Positions 9,473 to 19,703 are shown, counted from the first letter of the stretch. The stretch is 46,524 nucleotides of DNA from Deltaproteobacteria bacterium (GCA_016931625.1 JAFGEK010000055.1:1-46524); one strand, 5' to 3'. Translations and numbers: made by a program. The notes: generated by a model not told the origin, from the sequence alone.

Positions 9473-12400
9473 ATGCCAACTACACATATTTATAAAAATT
9501 CATTTTCTAACCAAAATAGCCAACAAAAGCGTTTAGTTAGAGCAGCGACAATTATTTTTGCCACTTTTGCAATAATGATGATAAGCGGCCAAATAACTGT
9601 AGCCGCAGAAAAAGACTCGGGCTGGAGTGAGCTACCGCAATACAATCAAAATCAGCAATTTGGTGGCGCAGAGCGTTATTTAATTCATATTAGTACTGAC
9701 AAACCAATTTACCGTATCGGCGAACAGGTCTATGTACGTGGTGTAATTTTAGAAGCGCGTACACATAAGCCTTTGCAATATAATGTACAGAGTGAAATTC
9801 AAATTAAAGGGCCCAAAGGTAATATTGTTGCCCAAGGCTATTCAGCTTTTACTCTGGGTGCAGCAGGTTTTACTTGGCCGGTACCAGATGAAATAGCAGG
9901 TGGTGAATATAAAGCAATTGTGAATATATCAACTTTGGGATTAGCTCCGGCAGAACGAAAATTTGATATTCGCACCTTTAGAGCGCCTCGGCTAAAGACA
10001 CAAATAAAATTTAAACGTGATGGTTATGGCCCTGGTGACAAAGTATTTGCCACACTTCATGTTGAACGAGCTGAGGGTGGTATACCTAAAAATGCAAAAG
10101 TAAAGGTAAGTGCACGCGTAGATGATAAAGAAGTATACGTTGGGCATAGTAGTGTTGACGCCATAGGTAACGCCAGTACTCATTTCGCTCTACCTAAAAA
10201 AATAGAGCGTGGTGAAGGCACTTTAGCTATGAGCGTTGAAGATGGTGGAGTAGTTGAAACTGCTACTAAGACTATTCCTATTTTATTGCAGACCTTAGAT
10301 ATTTCTATGTATCCCGAAGGTGGTGATTTTATAGTCGGTATACCTTCGCGGCTTTATATTGAGGCAAAAACGCCAGCGCAAAAACCAGCAGATATTGAAG
10401 CTGTGGTAGTTGATGCAAATGATAAAGAAATTGCAGTGCTTAAGACTGAGCATGAAGGCCGTGGACGAGTTACTTTTACACCGATTGATAATCAAAAATA
10501 TTTTTTAAAAATTTTGGCACCAACTGGGATTAAAAAGCTATTTGCGCTGCCGGCAACAAAAAAAGAAGGCGGCACCATAACCGCCACCGATGATGTCATT
10601 AATCGCGGCAAACCTGTGCATCTAAAAATTGCTGCAACACAAAGGGGCAATTACACAATCACTATTAATAAGCGCGAGATTGAATTTGCTTCAACTATTG
10701 TGGATCTTAAAAACAAAAAACTCACTAACGTTACTATACCATTACCTAAAGAAGCTGATGGCGTTTTGATTGCAACATTATGGGGACCTAAAGGCGAGCC
10801 CATAGCAGAGCGTTTAATTTATCGCGAACTTGCTCACAAGCTACAAGTATCGATTAAACCGGATCAGCATAGTTATGTTCCTGGTGGCGTAGCTAATTTA
10901 GAAATTACTACCAAGGATGAAAAAGGTAATCCTGTAAGTGCTATGGTAGGTATTACGGTTACTGATGATAGCGTGCTTGAAATGATCGAAAAACGTGAAC
11001 AAGCACCACGTTTGCCGGTTATGGTATTGCTTGAACCAGAAGTTCGCGAGTTAGCGGATGCACAGATTTATTTAAGTAGCGATACTATTAAAACGCGTCT
11101 GGCAGTAGATCTTTTACTTGCAACCCAAGGATGGCGTCGCTTTGCCTTGAAGGACATACAAGAATTTATAAATACATATGGGGATGCAGCACGACGAGTA
11201 TTAGCCCAACAGACACAACCGATTACAATATTAACCGAACGGGTAAAATATCGTCCGCGAAAAAATGGTCATCATCGCCGAGCTAATATGAAGTTTGCTC
11301 ATAAAGAAGCAGTTAATAAAATTGCTGGATTTGCACCACCACCAGTTCCAGCAATGGCGCCTCCACCTGAGGCACAAGCTCCAAAACCAAAAATAGCTGA
11401 TGCTCTTAAGAAGCCAGCAGCCGAGCAACCTGCAAATGATAAAAAACTACAAATTGCTGAAGTTGATAAGCGTGAAGTAGAGCAGAAAAAAGATGAAGCT
11501 TTGGCTATGAAAGAAAAAATGCCCATAGTCATGGCAGATGAAATGGTAGCTGAGCAGTCACAGATAATATATGTGCGCGAATATGCGCATCAAGTGCGAT
11601 CAAATCGACAAGCAAATGACCGTATCGACTTTACTGAAACATTATATTGGCATGCTGGAATACAAACTGACCGTAATGGCAAGGCGCATTGCAGTTTTGG
11701 TTTAAGTGATGCAGTAACCTCATTTAAAGTAATGGCAGATGCATACAATGATAAAGGTAGCTTAGGTATTGCTACAGAAAGTATACAATCACGCCAGCCA
11801 TTTTATGTTGAACCTAAAGTGCCATTACAACTTACTTCTGGTGATGTAGTGTCACTACCAGTTGTATTAGCTAATGGTACTGTGCAAGAATTAACCATAA
11901 ACGAATTTGCAGTTAGGGCCGCAAGAGGAATTGCTGTAATAAACAACAACATCAACTTCAAGCTGCAGGCAAATGTACGAAAACGTGCGCTAGTTGTTTT
12001 AGCTACTGGCAACTATGTTGGCAAAGACGAACTTGTTGTTAATGCTGCTGCAGGTAATTATGTTGATAAAATTACCCGAACTCTTGAAGTCATGCCAAAA
12101 GGTTTTCCGGTTACCGTTGCGCGCGGTGGTTTAATTGACGCTGATGTTACTGAAACTATCGATTTAAATATTCCTCATCATATAGTACCAGGTAGTTTAA
12201 TTGCCGAAGTTGCAATATATCCAGCCCCATTAGGCAATTTAACTCAAGCATTAACGCGTTTAATGCAAGAACCTTATGGTTGTTTTGAGCAAACTAGCTC
12301 AACATCTTATCCATTAACAATGGCGCAGCAATATTTCACTAGTCATGCAAATGTCGACTCCAATATAGTGCAAAATGCAAATGCGCTTTTAAAGCGTAGC

Positions 12401-13711
12401 TATCAACGCTTAACCAGTTTTGAGTGTAAAGATAAAGGTTATGAATGGTTCGGTGGTGCAGCTCCAGGGCATGAGGCATTGACCGCTTATGGTATTATGC
12501 AATTTCATGATATGATTAAGGCAAAATTATCTTTAGTAGATGAGCAAATGTTAAACCGCACCAGAACTTGGCTATTAGCACGACGCGATGGTAAGGGAGG
12601 TTTTCAACGAAATAGTCAAGCGCTTGATAGTTTTGGTGGAGCTCCTACAGATACTACTAATGCTTATATTGTTTGGGCATTGTTATCAGCCAAAGAGAAA
12701 GGGCTTAATAAAGAAGTTGCTGTAGTACTTAATACCGCAAAAACTACTAAAGATTCGTATATCACAGCGCTAGGTGCCAATATCGCCTGGCTATCTGGTA
12801 ATAGTACAAAAGCAAAATCATTTATGGCTAAGCTTGCCGATAAACAAGATAATAGTGGTGCTGTAAGTGGCGCTGTAACTACTATTACCCGATCAGGTGG
12901 CGAGGCCTTAGCTATTGAAACAACCTCGCTCGCAGTTTTAGCTTGGTTGCATGAACCTGCGTATGCAGCAAATGTTGAAAAGGCAATTAAATTTTTAACC
13001 TCTATGTGTGAAGGTGGACGTTTTAGCTCAACCCAAGCAACGGTATTAGCACTTAAAGCTATTATTGCTTATGATGAAGCTTATGCTAGTCCAAAAGCAG
13101 CTGGTACATTACAGTTGTTACTTGACGACAAACCTATTGGTAATCAGGTAGCATTTACAAAAGAAAGCCAAGGCGCAATATTAATGCCGTCATTGATTGA
13201 GTATTTAAGCGAAGGTAATCATCAATTAAGTCTGCGTATGCATCATGGTGCGCGTATGCCTTATTCGATATCAATTAAATATAATACACTGCAACCAGCT
13301 TCATCTGCACATACTAAGCTTAGCCTTAAAACCAAACTAGCAAATAGCAAGATTGTCGAAGGCAAAGTTACAGAAATCCGAGTAGATGTAGCTAATATTA
13401 CTAATGCCGCAGTGCCAACACCAGTTGCGATTATCGGTATACCTGGCGGACTTGAAGTTAGACATGATCAATTAAAAGAATTAGTTAAAAGTAAAAAAAT
13501 AGATGCATACGAAGTGTTAGGTAGAGAGGTAGTATTGTATTGGCGTCAATTAAAAGCCAAAGAGGTACGTTCATTACCTATTAGTTGTGTTGCAGCTATT
13601 CCCGGCAAATATACGGCCCCCGCTAGTAGAGTGTATGAATATTACACAGATGAATATAAGCACTGGGTAGCAGGTATAGACGTTGAGATAGTTGCAGCCG
13701 AGCTACCTTAA
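9473..13711 (+). CDS. Bacterial alpha-2-macroglobulin with thioester motif
   Basis: This 1412-residue secreted protein has GGAGGG upstream of its ATG. A signal sequence occupies about residues 24-46, with no lipobox, so it should be periplasmic and soluble. An MG2-type domain opens the mature protein (TDKPIYRIGEQVYVRG, about 76-91), followed by further macroglobulin domains. A Pro/Lys-rich bait-like region (about 605-680) precedes the A2M domain (YWHAGIQTDRNGKAHCSFGL, about 722-741). The thioester motif CFEQ is at 937-940, with the alpha-alpha toroid after it. Family members trap proteases or bind attacking surfaces covalently through the thioester. Unlike the common yfhM arrangement, no pbpC neighbour is present. 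It converges on an S41 protease gene and overlaps it by 9 bp. Confidence 0.9.
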   Translation: MPTTHIYKNSFSNQNSQQKRLVRAATIIFATFAIMMISGQITVAAEKDSGWSELPQYNQNQQFGGAERYLIHISTDKPIYRIGEQVYVRGVILEARTHKPLQYNVQSEIQIKGPKGNIVAQGYSAFTLGAAGFTWPVPDEIAGGEYKAIVNISTLGLAPAERKFDIRTFRAPRLKTQIKFKRDGYGPGDKVFATLHVERAEGGIPKNAKVKVSARVDDKEVYVGHSSVDAIGNASTHFALPKKIERGEGTLAMSVEDGGVVETATKTIPILLQTLDISMYPEGGDFIVGIPSRLYIEAKTPAQKPADIEAVVVDANDKEIAVLKTEHEGRGRVTFTPIDNQKYFLKILAPTGIKKLFALPATKKEGGTITATDDVINRGKPVHLKIAATQRGNYTITINKREIEFASTIVDLKNKKLTNVTIPLPKEADGVLIATLWGPKGEPIAERLIYRELAHKLQVSIKPDQHSYVPGGVANLEITTKDEKGNPVSAMVGITVTDDSVLEMIEKREQAPRLPVMVLLEPEVRELADAQIYLSSDTIKTRLAVDLLLATQGWRRFALKDIQEFINTYGDAARRVLAQQTQPITILTERVKYRPRKNGHHRRANMKFAHKEAVNKIAGFAPPPVPAMAPPPEAQAPKPKIADALKKPAAEQPANDKKLQIAEVDKREVEQKKDEALAMKEKMPIVMADEMVAEQSQIIYVREYAHQVRSNRQANDRIDFTETLYWHAGIQTDRNGKAHCSFGLSDAVTSFKVMADAYNDKGSLGIATESIQSRQPFYVEPKVPLQLTSGDVVSLPVVLANGTVQELTINEFAVRAARGIAVINNNINFKLQANVRKRALVVLATGNYVGKDELVVNAAAGNYVDKITRTLEVMPKGFPVTVARGGLIDADVTETIDLNIPHHIVPGSLIAEVAIYPAPLGNLTQALTRLMQEPYGCFEQTSSTSYPLTMAQQYFTSHANVDSNIVQNANALLKRSYQRLTSFECKDKGYEWFGGAAPGHEALTAYGIMQFHDMIKAKLSLVDEQMLNRTRTWLLARRDGKGGFQRNSQALDSFGGAPTDTTNAYIVWALLSAKEKGLNKEVAVVLNTAKTTKDSYITALGANIAWLSGNSTKAKSFMAKLADKQDNSGAVSGAVTTITRSGGEALAIETTSLAVLAWLHEPAYAANVEKAIKFLTSMCEGGRFSSTQATVLALKAIIAYDEAYASPKAAGTLQLLLDDKPIGNQVAFTKESQGAILMPSLIEYLSEGNHQLSLRMHHGARMPYSISIKYNTLQPASSAHTKLSLKTKLANSKIVEGKVTEIRVDVANITNAAVPTPVAIIGIPGGLEVRHDQLKELVKSKKIDAYEVLGREVVLYWRQLKAKEVRSLPISCVAAIPGKYTAPASRVYEYYTDEYKHWVAGIDVEIVAAELP

Positions 13712-15781
13712 GCTGGCAATAATAGCATCTGCTAAAATATTTACCCCTTCAGCAACCACTGCTTTTTGCAATGATTCTATTTGCTCGTCATCTTCAGGCG
13801 AATTATTTTTCTCATTATCATGACGTTGGTCTTTTAGCTTTTTGTTTTTGTGTTTCAATTTCTTTTTATGTTTTTTATCACCAACATCGCGGGTATTAGC
13901 AGGCGTTTTGTCTTTTTCTTTAGCGGCTCGTTTACGCAAATCACCTAAAAGCACAACGCCTTGATTTTTAGCAAGATCTTCAATTTGCTGCTGTATTTTG
14001 GCAAAGTCGGGATTATGGGCGATACGCGTTTTTGATTTTTCGATTAGCAGCGAAAGGGCATTGCTATAATTAAATTGCCAATTATTTTTTTCAGTACTGC
14101 TATTTGCTTCTTTTGAAAAGAAGGGCTGAACTTTTTGAGCAGCTAGCGCGTACTCAAGTTTATCTTCGCCCATATTAAAACCATCAAATACGGAAGGTAT
14201 TATAATATCAGATGGCACTCCAGTCATTTGAGTAGAATTGCCACCGGGCAAGAAAAACATGCCGGTAGTAACACGCAGTGCGCCAATACTAACTGGCATA
14301 GGTACAATCATTTGCACTGTACCTTTGCCAAAAGTTGTATCGCTACCAATAATTAAAGCACGTTGATAATCGTGTAACGCACCAGCAACAATTTCTGAAG
14401 CTGAAGCGCTAGCGCGGCTAACGATTATAGCTAATGGGCCATCCCATTCAACTTCGGGATTAGTATCTTCAAGAACTTCAAATTGACCATCAGCATTTTT
14501 AGTGCCAACAATAGCGCCACGTTTTATAAAGAGCCCAGATATACGAACTGCATCTTCTAATAACCCACCGCCGTTACGAGATAAATCTAAAACAATACCA
14601 TCAGCCTTATGCTCGTGTGCTTGCTCTAATAGATTTTTCATATCTTCATAAGATGAACGACCACCTTTTTGGCCACCGTAGAAAGAGGGTAATTCAATTA
14701 TGCCAATTTTAAGTTCGTGATTTTCAACTTTTCGTGTTTCGTAGGTTATTTTCGCGGCTTGCGAAGAAACATCAATTTTATCACGAACAATAGTTACATT
14801 TAATGTTTTTGTGGTTTTACTCTCACGAAGAATAGTTAAAGTAACGCGGGTGCCTTTTTTACCGCGAATCATTTTAACAACGTCACTTAAATCCATATCA
14901 ATGGTGGGTACTGGTGTTTCATTTTCTTGAGCAACAGCAATAATTTTATCTTTGGGGCGCAGTTGTCCTGATTTTTCGGCTTGACCCCCAGGGACTAAAG
15001 ATTGAATGATAGTAAAGCCATCATTGCTAGTGAGCACCGCACCAATACCTTCGAGTGAAAGTTTGAGGGCGATTTCAAAATCAGTCAGTTGGTCAGGACT
15101 CATATATGCCGAGTGAGGATCAAGTGCTTGTGCAAAAGCCTCGGCCCAAAGACCAGTAATTTCACCTTTGCTTTGACGTTCGGCAAGGCGCTTACCAATT
15201 AATTCATAGCGATGAATTAATTGGCGCTTGGCCTCTTGCATGCTAAGACCAGCAGCTAAGTAATTTGACATTTGAAAATGAATGGTATTGCGAACTAATT
15301 TTTCGCGTTCATTAATATTTTGAGCATATTGACGTTTTTCAGGTTCGAGAATTAGTTGAGTGCTATCATCAATTTTAAAATTAGGCGTTAGTGTTTTGGT
15401 GACTATTTTTTGGTCATCAACTGAACGTTGCATAATTAGTTTCCAAACATCAGTTATGCGCTGACAGTTGCCATGCTGGGCTTCAGTGAACGTTTTTGGT
15501 AAATCGTGTTGCAATTGCTCAAGGTCAGGAGCAAGCAGCATATTTTTTGAAGGGTCAATGATTTCAATGAAACGTTTTGAGGTATGCTGCATAAGGGTTT
15601 CGTCTATTTGTTTGACCGAATAATGTTGGCGCATAAATACGCGAAAAAGCGACGGTAAATCGCGGCATTGGACACCAGCCGGTACAGATGTGACAGCTGG
15701 TTGAGATCGTGCAAATACAGGTTGGGAAATTAAAACAATAGTGGATGCAAGCACGACCCCAAATAACCTAGCTAAGAACAT
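13703..15781 (-). CDS. prc: Tail-specific (C-terminal processing) protease, S41 family
   Basis: This 692-residue protein begins with a signal peptide (about 1-24, ending VFA-RS). An N-terminal Tsp-like region follows, with FIEIIDPSKNMLLAPDLEQL and ALDPHSAYMSP. A PDZ domain (about 235-320) contains EGIGAVLTSNDGFTI. The protease core has the Ser-Lys dyad at Ser462 (ASASEIVAGAL) and Lys486 (TFGKGTVQ), spaced as in E. coli Tsp/Prc. The C-terminus (about 615-660) is an extreme Lys-rich tract, uncommon in the family and perhaps an RNA-, peptidoglycan- or membrane-contacting tail. Prc proteases degrade or trim periplasmic proteins at their C-termini. The gene is convergent with the macroglobulin gene. 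Confidence 0.92.
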   Translation of the reverse strand: MFLARLFGVVLASTIVLISQPVFARSQPAVTSVPAGVQCRDLPSLFRVFMRQHYSVKQIDETLMQHTSKRFIEIIDPSKNMLLAPDLEQLQHDLPKTFTEAQHGNCQRITDVWKLIMQRSVDDQKIVTKTLTPNFKIDDSTQLILEPEKRQYAQNINEREKLVRNTIHFQMSNYLAAGLSMQEAKRQLIHRYELIGKRLAERQSKGEITGLWAEAFAQALDPHSAYMSPDQLTDFEIALKLSLEGIGAVLTSNDGFTIIQSLVPGGQAEKSGQLRPKDKIIAVAQENETPVPTIDMDLSDVVKMIRGKKGTRVTLTILRESKTTKTLNVTIVRDKIDVSSQAAKITYETRKVENHELKIGIIELPSFYGGQKGGRSSYEDMKNLLEQAHEHKADGIVLDLSRNGGGLLEDAVRISGLFIKRGAIVGTKNADGQFEVLEDTNPEVEWDGPLAIIVSRASASASEIVAGALHDYQRALIIGSDTTFGKGTVQMIVPMPVSIGALRVTTGMFFLPGGNSTQMTGVPSDIIIPSVFDGFNMGEDKLEYALAAQKVQPFFSKEANSSTEKNNWQFNYSNALSLLIEKSKTRIAHNPDFAKIQQQIEDLAKNQGVVLLGDLRKRAAKEKDKTPANTRDVGDKKHKKKLKHKNKKLKDQRHDNEKNNSPEDDEQIESLQKAVVAEGVNILADAIIASLR

Positions 15782-15960
15782 CGATTATCTCCTGTAATAC
15801 GACTAGTACTATATTTACCTAGCATTACCAATTAAACAAAGTTACTAATTAAAATTATTCTAAATTGCCAATATTTACGCAAATTTATCTTAACTTTACG
15901 AAATTATTAGCTTTTGTATCAAAATTAGCGGTTTTGGCAGTTGAGCGGCGTACAAGCAAC

Positions 15961-15990
15961 TTGACGCCAAACAAGTTACAAGGTTATTTA
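15961..15990 (+). promoter_or_regulatory. Candidate promoter of tRNA-Gly
   Basis: A -35-like TTGACG (15961-15966) is followed after 18 bp by TATTTA (15985-15990), placing transcription start a few bases before the mature tRNA. The -10 match is only moderate. Confidence 0.35.
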
Positions 15991-16002
15991 ACAAAAACAA
16001 AC

Positions 16003-16078
<76 letters not shown>

Positions 16079-16092
16079 AAAAAAAATTTCAT

Positions 16093-16728
16093 ATGACACT
16101 GCACAAATGTATAATTAAAGTTCAGCAAGGTGATTTAACTCAAGGTGACTCACTGGTGCTAGTTAATGCCTCGAACACTAATGGCATACTGGGCGCAGGT
16201 GTATCTGCAGCTATTAGTCGCACCTGTGGCAAAGAGCTTCAAACTACTATTACAAATGCGCTAACTAAAAAATTTGTCGGCCCAATGCAGCCGGGAGATA
16301 TACTAATAACTGATGCTGGTAAGCATCCCAAAGCTCAGTTCGTTGCCCATGTTGCGGTTATGGATTATCGCCAAGGATTCAATGTTGATCCATTTCCTAC
16401 TGTGCAAACCATTAAGCTTTGTTGTCAAAACTTATGGCAGACATTAGAACAACTACAAGCTGACAAAATTACTGTGGCTATGGTTGCACTCGGCGCTAGC
16501 ACTGGACAATTAGGTGTACGTTTTCCTACTGAAATTGCCTGTGAAACCCTAAAAGCACATCTTAATAGCAATACCCAAAGCAAAATAGGTGAAGTAACCT
16601 TTTATGGCTATCAACCACATGAATACACAATTATGTTAGAGATCATTTCTAAACAGCCTACTCTAATACCTAAAGTCACAGAAAATTTACTAGCTGCATC
16701 TCAAAAGGTGACGTTAGCCCATCATTGA
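16093..16728 (+). CDS. Macro domain protein (ADP-ribose binding or hydrolysis)
   Basis: The open frame extends upstream to 15865, but that part is translated tRNA, so I place the start at the first ATG after the tRNA (16093), giving 211 residues. A macro-domain core is visible: VQQGDLTQGD, then VLVNASNTNGILGAGVSAAI, where the Asn and Gly residues line the ADP-ribose pocket, and later VAMVALGASTGQLGVRFP as the second ligand loop. Macro domains bind ADP-ribose and many remove it from proteins or process O-acetyl-ADP-ribose. No Shine-Dalgarno sequence is visible in the 14 nt between the tRNA 3' end and the ATG, so it may be expressed from the tRNA transcript after 3' cleavage. No ADP-ribosyltransferase lies beside it. 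Confidence 0.85.
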   Translation: MTLHKCIIKVQQGDLTQGDSLVLVNASNTNGILGAGVSAAISRTCGKELQTTITNALTKKFVGPMQPGDILITDAGKHPKAQFVAHVAVMDYRQGFNVDPFPTVQTIKLCCQNLWQTLEQLQADKITVAMVALGASTGQLGVRFPTEIACETLKAHLNSNTQSKIGEVTFYGYQPHEYTIMLEIISKQPTLIPKVTENLLAASQKVTLAHH

Positions 16729-16759
16729 CTTAAGCAACTAATAATTTTATGTTTGTGCT

Positions 16760-17839
16760 ATGATTAGAGCATATCTCCCGGTTACGCTGCTGGGCAGCAT
16801 TACCTTGATTGCCACCACTGCCGTAGTTGCGACCTCGCCAACCGAGTATCAAGCCAACTATTTCGGCGTACCACTTAAGGTACAGTCATCCTCGACCCTG
16901 CAAGGCCCTAAAAGCCCCGGCCAATACGCGCTAGCTAATTTATTCGATGGTAAACCGGAAACTGCTTGGGTAGAAGGCGCCAAGGGGGCCGGAAAACACC
17001 AGTGGATTTTATTCAAGCTTGAACAGCCATTAGTGATCGAAGGCATAACATTATTACCCGGCTACACTAAAAACTCCGCATTGTTGCGTGCCAACTGCTC
17101 ACCTGCAAAGATAACCTTAGACAGCGACAACGACCGTCTAGGGACCTTCAGCATCCCCTATCGTAGTGAGATGAGTGTAACTAAATCAGGCGACCTTCAT
17201 TGTCAGCTTACAAACGGTAAGGTGAATGCCTACGATCGCATAATCATTTTAGCGCGACCGATCACTGCTAAACAATTCGTTGTGGCAATAGAAGAGGTGG
17301 TTTTTGGTACCAAATATGAAGATTTGGCCATAAGCGAGCTGTCGTTACTACCTAGCTGGCAAGCAACCGGATCACATCGCGTATCTGCCAATGCCATAGA
17401 CTTCATGCGCCTGCTGCGCGATCAGCGTTATAATGCCATTAAGTTGGCGAGCAATCCTCAAATAGAAGACTTAAGACAAAAAATCATCTACTTCGATGAA
17501 TTTTATAAGACCGCCATGATAGGTGAAACAGCGCTGAAAATTATAGCAACCGCCAAACAAGAACCGCGTTTAACCGCTAAATTCGATGCTTCAATAAAAC
17601 CCGCGGAAGTATTCCTTCGTGCTACTTATAGCTCTTTCATTCAACAGGCGGTTACCTTTACCCACTCACGTGGAGACGACTGCTTGATCGGATATGAGTC
17701 GGTGCACAAGGGAGATGGTGAATGGCTGAGCCTTTATCCGGTAGTCTGTTTAAATACCACGGGTGCGGTGACGCGTATGATCGAACTCAAACATAATGAT
17801 GGTACCCCAGCCTGTGATGATTACCTGCCCGAGCTGTAA
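16760..17839 (+). CDS. Secreted protein with NADase-type glycan-binding (discoidin-like) domain
   Basis: This 359-residue protein has an N-terminal hydrophobic signal (about 5-26). The discoidin-like region (about 37-190) follows, with SSTLQGPKSPGQYALANLFDGKPETAWVEG split across conserved positions, then QWILFKLEQPLVIEGITLLPGY. The YALANLFDG/TAW/GY pattern is that of the NADase-type glycan-binding domain, usually an adhesion or targeting module. The C-terminal ~170 residues are unrecognised. Base composition is near 50% GC in the lines I counted, richer than most neighbours, which may mean a different history. It lies 31 bp after the macrodomain gene, but no Shine-Dalgarno sequence supports either start strongly. 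Confidence 0.65.
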   Translation: MIRAYLPVTLLGSITLIATTAVVATSPTEYQANYFGVPLKVQSSSTLQGPKSPGQYALANLFDGKPETAWVEGAKGAGKHQWILFKLEQPLVIEGITLLPGYTKNSALLRANCSPAKITLDSDNDRLGTFSIPYRSEMSVTKSGDLHCQLTNGKVNAYDRIIILARPITAKQFVVAIEEVVFGTKYEDLAISELSLLPSWQATGSHRVSANAIDFMRLLRDQRYNAIKLASNPQIEDLRQKIIYFDEFYKTAMIGETALKIIATAKQEPRLTAKFDASIKPAEVFLRATYSSFIQQAVTFTHSRGDDCLIGYESVHKGDGEWLSLYPVVCLNTTGAVTRMIELKHNDGTPACDDYLPEL

Positions 17840-17876
17840 TAGCCGTTTGACATCAACGTTGATATTTTTAATCCAC

Positions 17877-17897
17877 AAAAGCCTTTATAAAAAAGGC
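17877..17897 (-). terminator. Candidate terminator after the DUF4332 gene
   Basis: On the minus strand, GCCTTT (complement of 17892-17897) pairs with AAAGGC (complement of 17881-17886) around a 5-nt loop. TTTT (complement of 17877-17880) follows. The stem is short, so this is a modest prediction. It lies about 30 bp beyond the stop codon of the minus-strand gene. Confidence 0.35.
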
Positions 17898-17927
17898 GCC
17901 GCTTTACAATGGAATATATTATAAATA

Positions 17928-18581
17928 CTAAGCTAAATAAGATGCTATTATTACTAGCCTTTTAAAATCTCGCAAACCTACTGTGCTTTTGTAAAATTTT
18001 GCTTCTTTATTAGCGGTGCTAACATTTGCCGCAAGAGTTTCAGGATTTGCTTTTGCAATCTTTTTAACACTGTCATAACCAGCAGCGACAAGTACACGCG
18101 CAAAAGTCGGGCTTACCCACTGCAGCCGCACTAAATCAGCAAGAGCTAACCATTGTTTGAGTTCTGCAGTTGTTAAACCAGTTTGTTTCGTGAGCGCAGC
18201 TAATCCAGATAACGCAGCTTCGTAAAGTTGTTTGCTGTTTTTGATTTTGGCATTTTCGAGTTTGGCCAATTCTTTTTTATTCATCCAATCAAAAGTTTTT
18301 AAAGGATGTGGTTTGGGAAAAAATCCTTCAACTGCACGGCGTAATAAATTTAAGTAAGCAGGATTTATCCCACTTTCACTTGCAAGTTTTGCTAATGATG
18401 GTGAGCGCTGTAGTTGTGTGCGTAATTGCTCTACTGTTTTAATATCGCTCTTTTGTAAACTTGCAAACTTGTCACTAATGCCGTCAAGCAGTGATAGTTG
18501 GCTTGGAATTAAATCAGCAGCTTTAAGTCTAGTCGCTAAATCATTAAGACTCATTTTATGATCATCAATATAATAGCTCAT
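17928..18581 (-). CDS. DUF4332 protein (helix-hairpin-helix-like repeats)
   Basis: I place the start at 18581 (217 residues). There the ATG follows AAAGGAG with a 10-nt gap, whereas the open frame could extend 14 residues upstream without such a site. The protein is helical, with repeated helix-hairpin-helix-like units of the DUF4332 type (LNDLATRLKAADL, KTVEQLRTQL, YDSVKKIAKANPETLA). DUF4332 proteins are small and cytoplasmic, with no established biochemical role; the fold suggests nucleic-acid or protein contact. It is transcribed away from the secreted LPP20-like gene with no obvious operon partner. Confidence 0.7.
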   Translation of the reverse strand: MSYYIDDHKMSLNDLATRLKAADLIPSQLSLLDGISDKFASLQKSDIKTVEQLRTQLQRSPSLAKLASESGINPAYLNLLRRAVEGFFPKPHPLKTFDWMNKKELAKLENAKIKNSKQLYEAALSGLAALTKQTGLTTAELKQWLALADLVRLQWVSPTFARVLVAAGYDSVKKIAKANPETLAANVSTANKEAKFYKSTVGLRDFKRLVIIASYLA

Positions 18582-18752
18582 TATTGATAAACTCCTTTTG
18601 TAGATAATTAACCCCATCATCAAACAAGAGTTAAAACAATATTGCAGCGCAGTTGTAATTATGAAGAAATGACTAAATAATTTTTGAAGTAAAGTCCATA
18701 CTAACTCGTCAAAGGGTAAATGATTAATAACACCTAAATACGCGAGGTTAAA

Positions 18753-19703
18753 ATGCCGTTTATAATTGCATATTTAGTAGTATTGTTGTCAGCGGCTCCA
18801 GTTTTTGCCAAAAAAGCCGAATCTATAAAGCATATGCCACTACTAGTGAAATTATTTGGCAATACCAAAAGATTTAAAATTAAAGAGAAGCAAGTACCTG
18901 CTTGGACGCAGATGAGTTCGCAAGTATGTCATAGCAGCGATAATGTACCAATATTTTTAGGGGTTGGAGTAGTATCAGGTATTAAAAATTTAGCCTTAGC
19001 GCGAACTGCTGCTGATAACCGTGCACGAGCTGAGATTGCCAAACTTATTAATTCTAAGGTTACTATTAGCAAAACAAAAGATTCTACAACTATAAAGACT
19101 ATAACGACGGCAGCATTGCAGCAAGTTGAGATTATCGATCACTTTTTTGATGATGAAGGTAATATATATGCCTTAGCGCGAGCACCAGCGTTGACAAAAT
19201 TAGACAATCAGCAAAGCGCTAATAATTTATGTGATATTACCAAACAAAATAAAAAATTGAGAACCTTGGTGGTTGATTATGAAAAACCTAAGCAAGTTAT
19301 AGAATTAGAAAAAATCATACCAAATTGGCGCGAAGCTCCGCTGAGTTATTTTAATCATGAGATTATATTAAATTGTATTTATATGCCTTATAAAGATGGA
19401 GTGAGTATAGTTAATCTTGAAGCTACAGCAAAAAGCATTGTAGCTGAACATATTTTCATTTTATTAACTGCAATAAGTACATATTACGCACCAAATTTTA
19501 GTGGTGAATTGATTAAATGTTTAAAACTAAATAAAGATAACGTGCTTAAACAAATTATATCCGCAAGTTATTGGTATAGTGATAGCAAACAAATATCTGG
19601 ATGTGGTTTATTAGAACTTTATAAGCTAAAACAAATCGCAGAGCAATGTTCACCAGAAGTAATAAAAAGTCTAAAGCAATTTTATAATGCTGGTAGTCGA
19701 TGA
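18753..19703 (+). CDS. Secreted protein with LPP20-like domain
   Basis: The ATG at 18753 has GAGG upstream. The 316-residue protein has a cleavable signal peptide (about 1-19, ending VFA). Residues about 45-150 resemble the LPP20/FlgO-type domain: VPIFLGVGVVSGIKNLALARTAADNRARAEIAKLI split by the conserved Gly-Val-Gly and A-x-x-RARAE positions, then YALARAP. That domain occurs in secreted or outer-membrane proteins of poorly known role. The C-terminal half, with four Cys residues (at CDITKQ, NCIYMP, IKCLKL and GCGLLE), is unrecognised. It converges with rmuC, with 16 bp between the stop codons. Confidence 0.6.
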   Translation: MPFIIAYLVVLLSAAPVFAKKAESIKHMPLLVKLFGNTKRFKIKEKQVPAWTQMSSQVCHSSDNVPIFLGVGVVSGIKNLALARTAADNRARAEIAKLINSKVTISKTKDSTTIKTITTAALQQVEIIDHFFDDEGNIYALARAPALTKLDNQQSANNLCDITKQNKKLRTLVVDYEKPKQVIELEKIIPNWREAPLSYFNHEIILNCIYMPYKDGVSIVNLEATAKSIVAEHIFILLTAISTYYAPNFSGELIKCLKLNKDNVLKQIISASYWYSDSKQISGCGLLELYKLKQIAEQCSPEVIKSLKQFYNAGSR

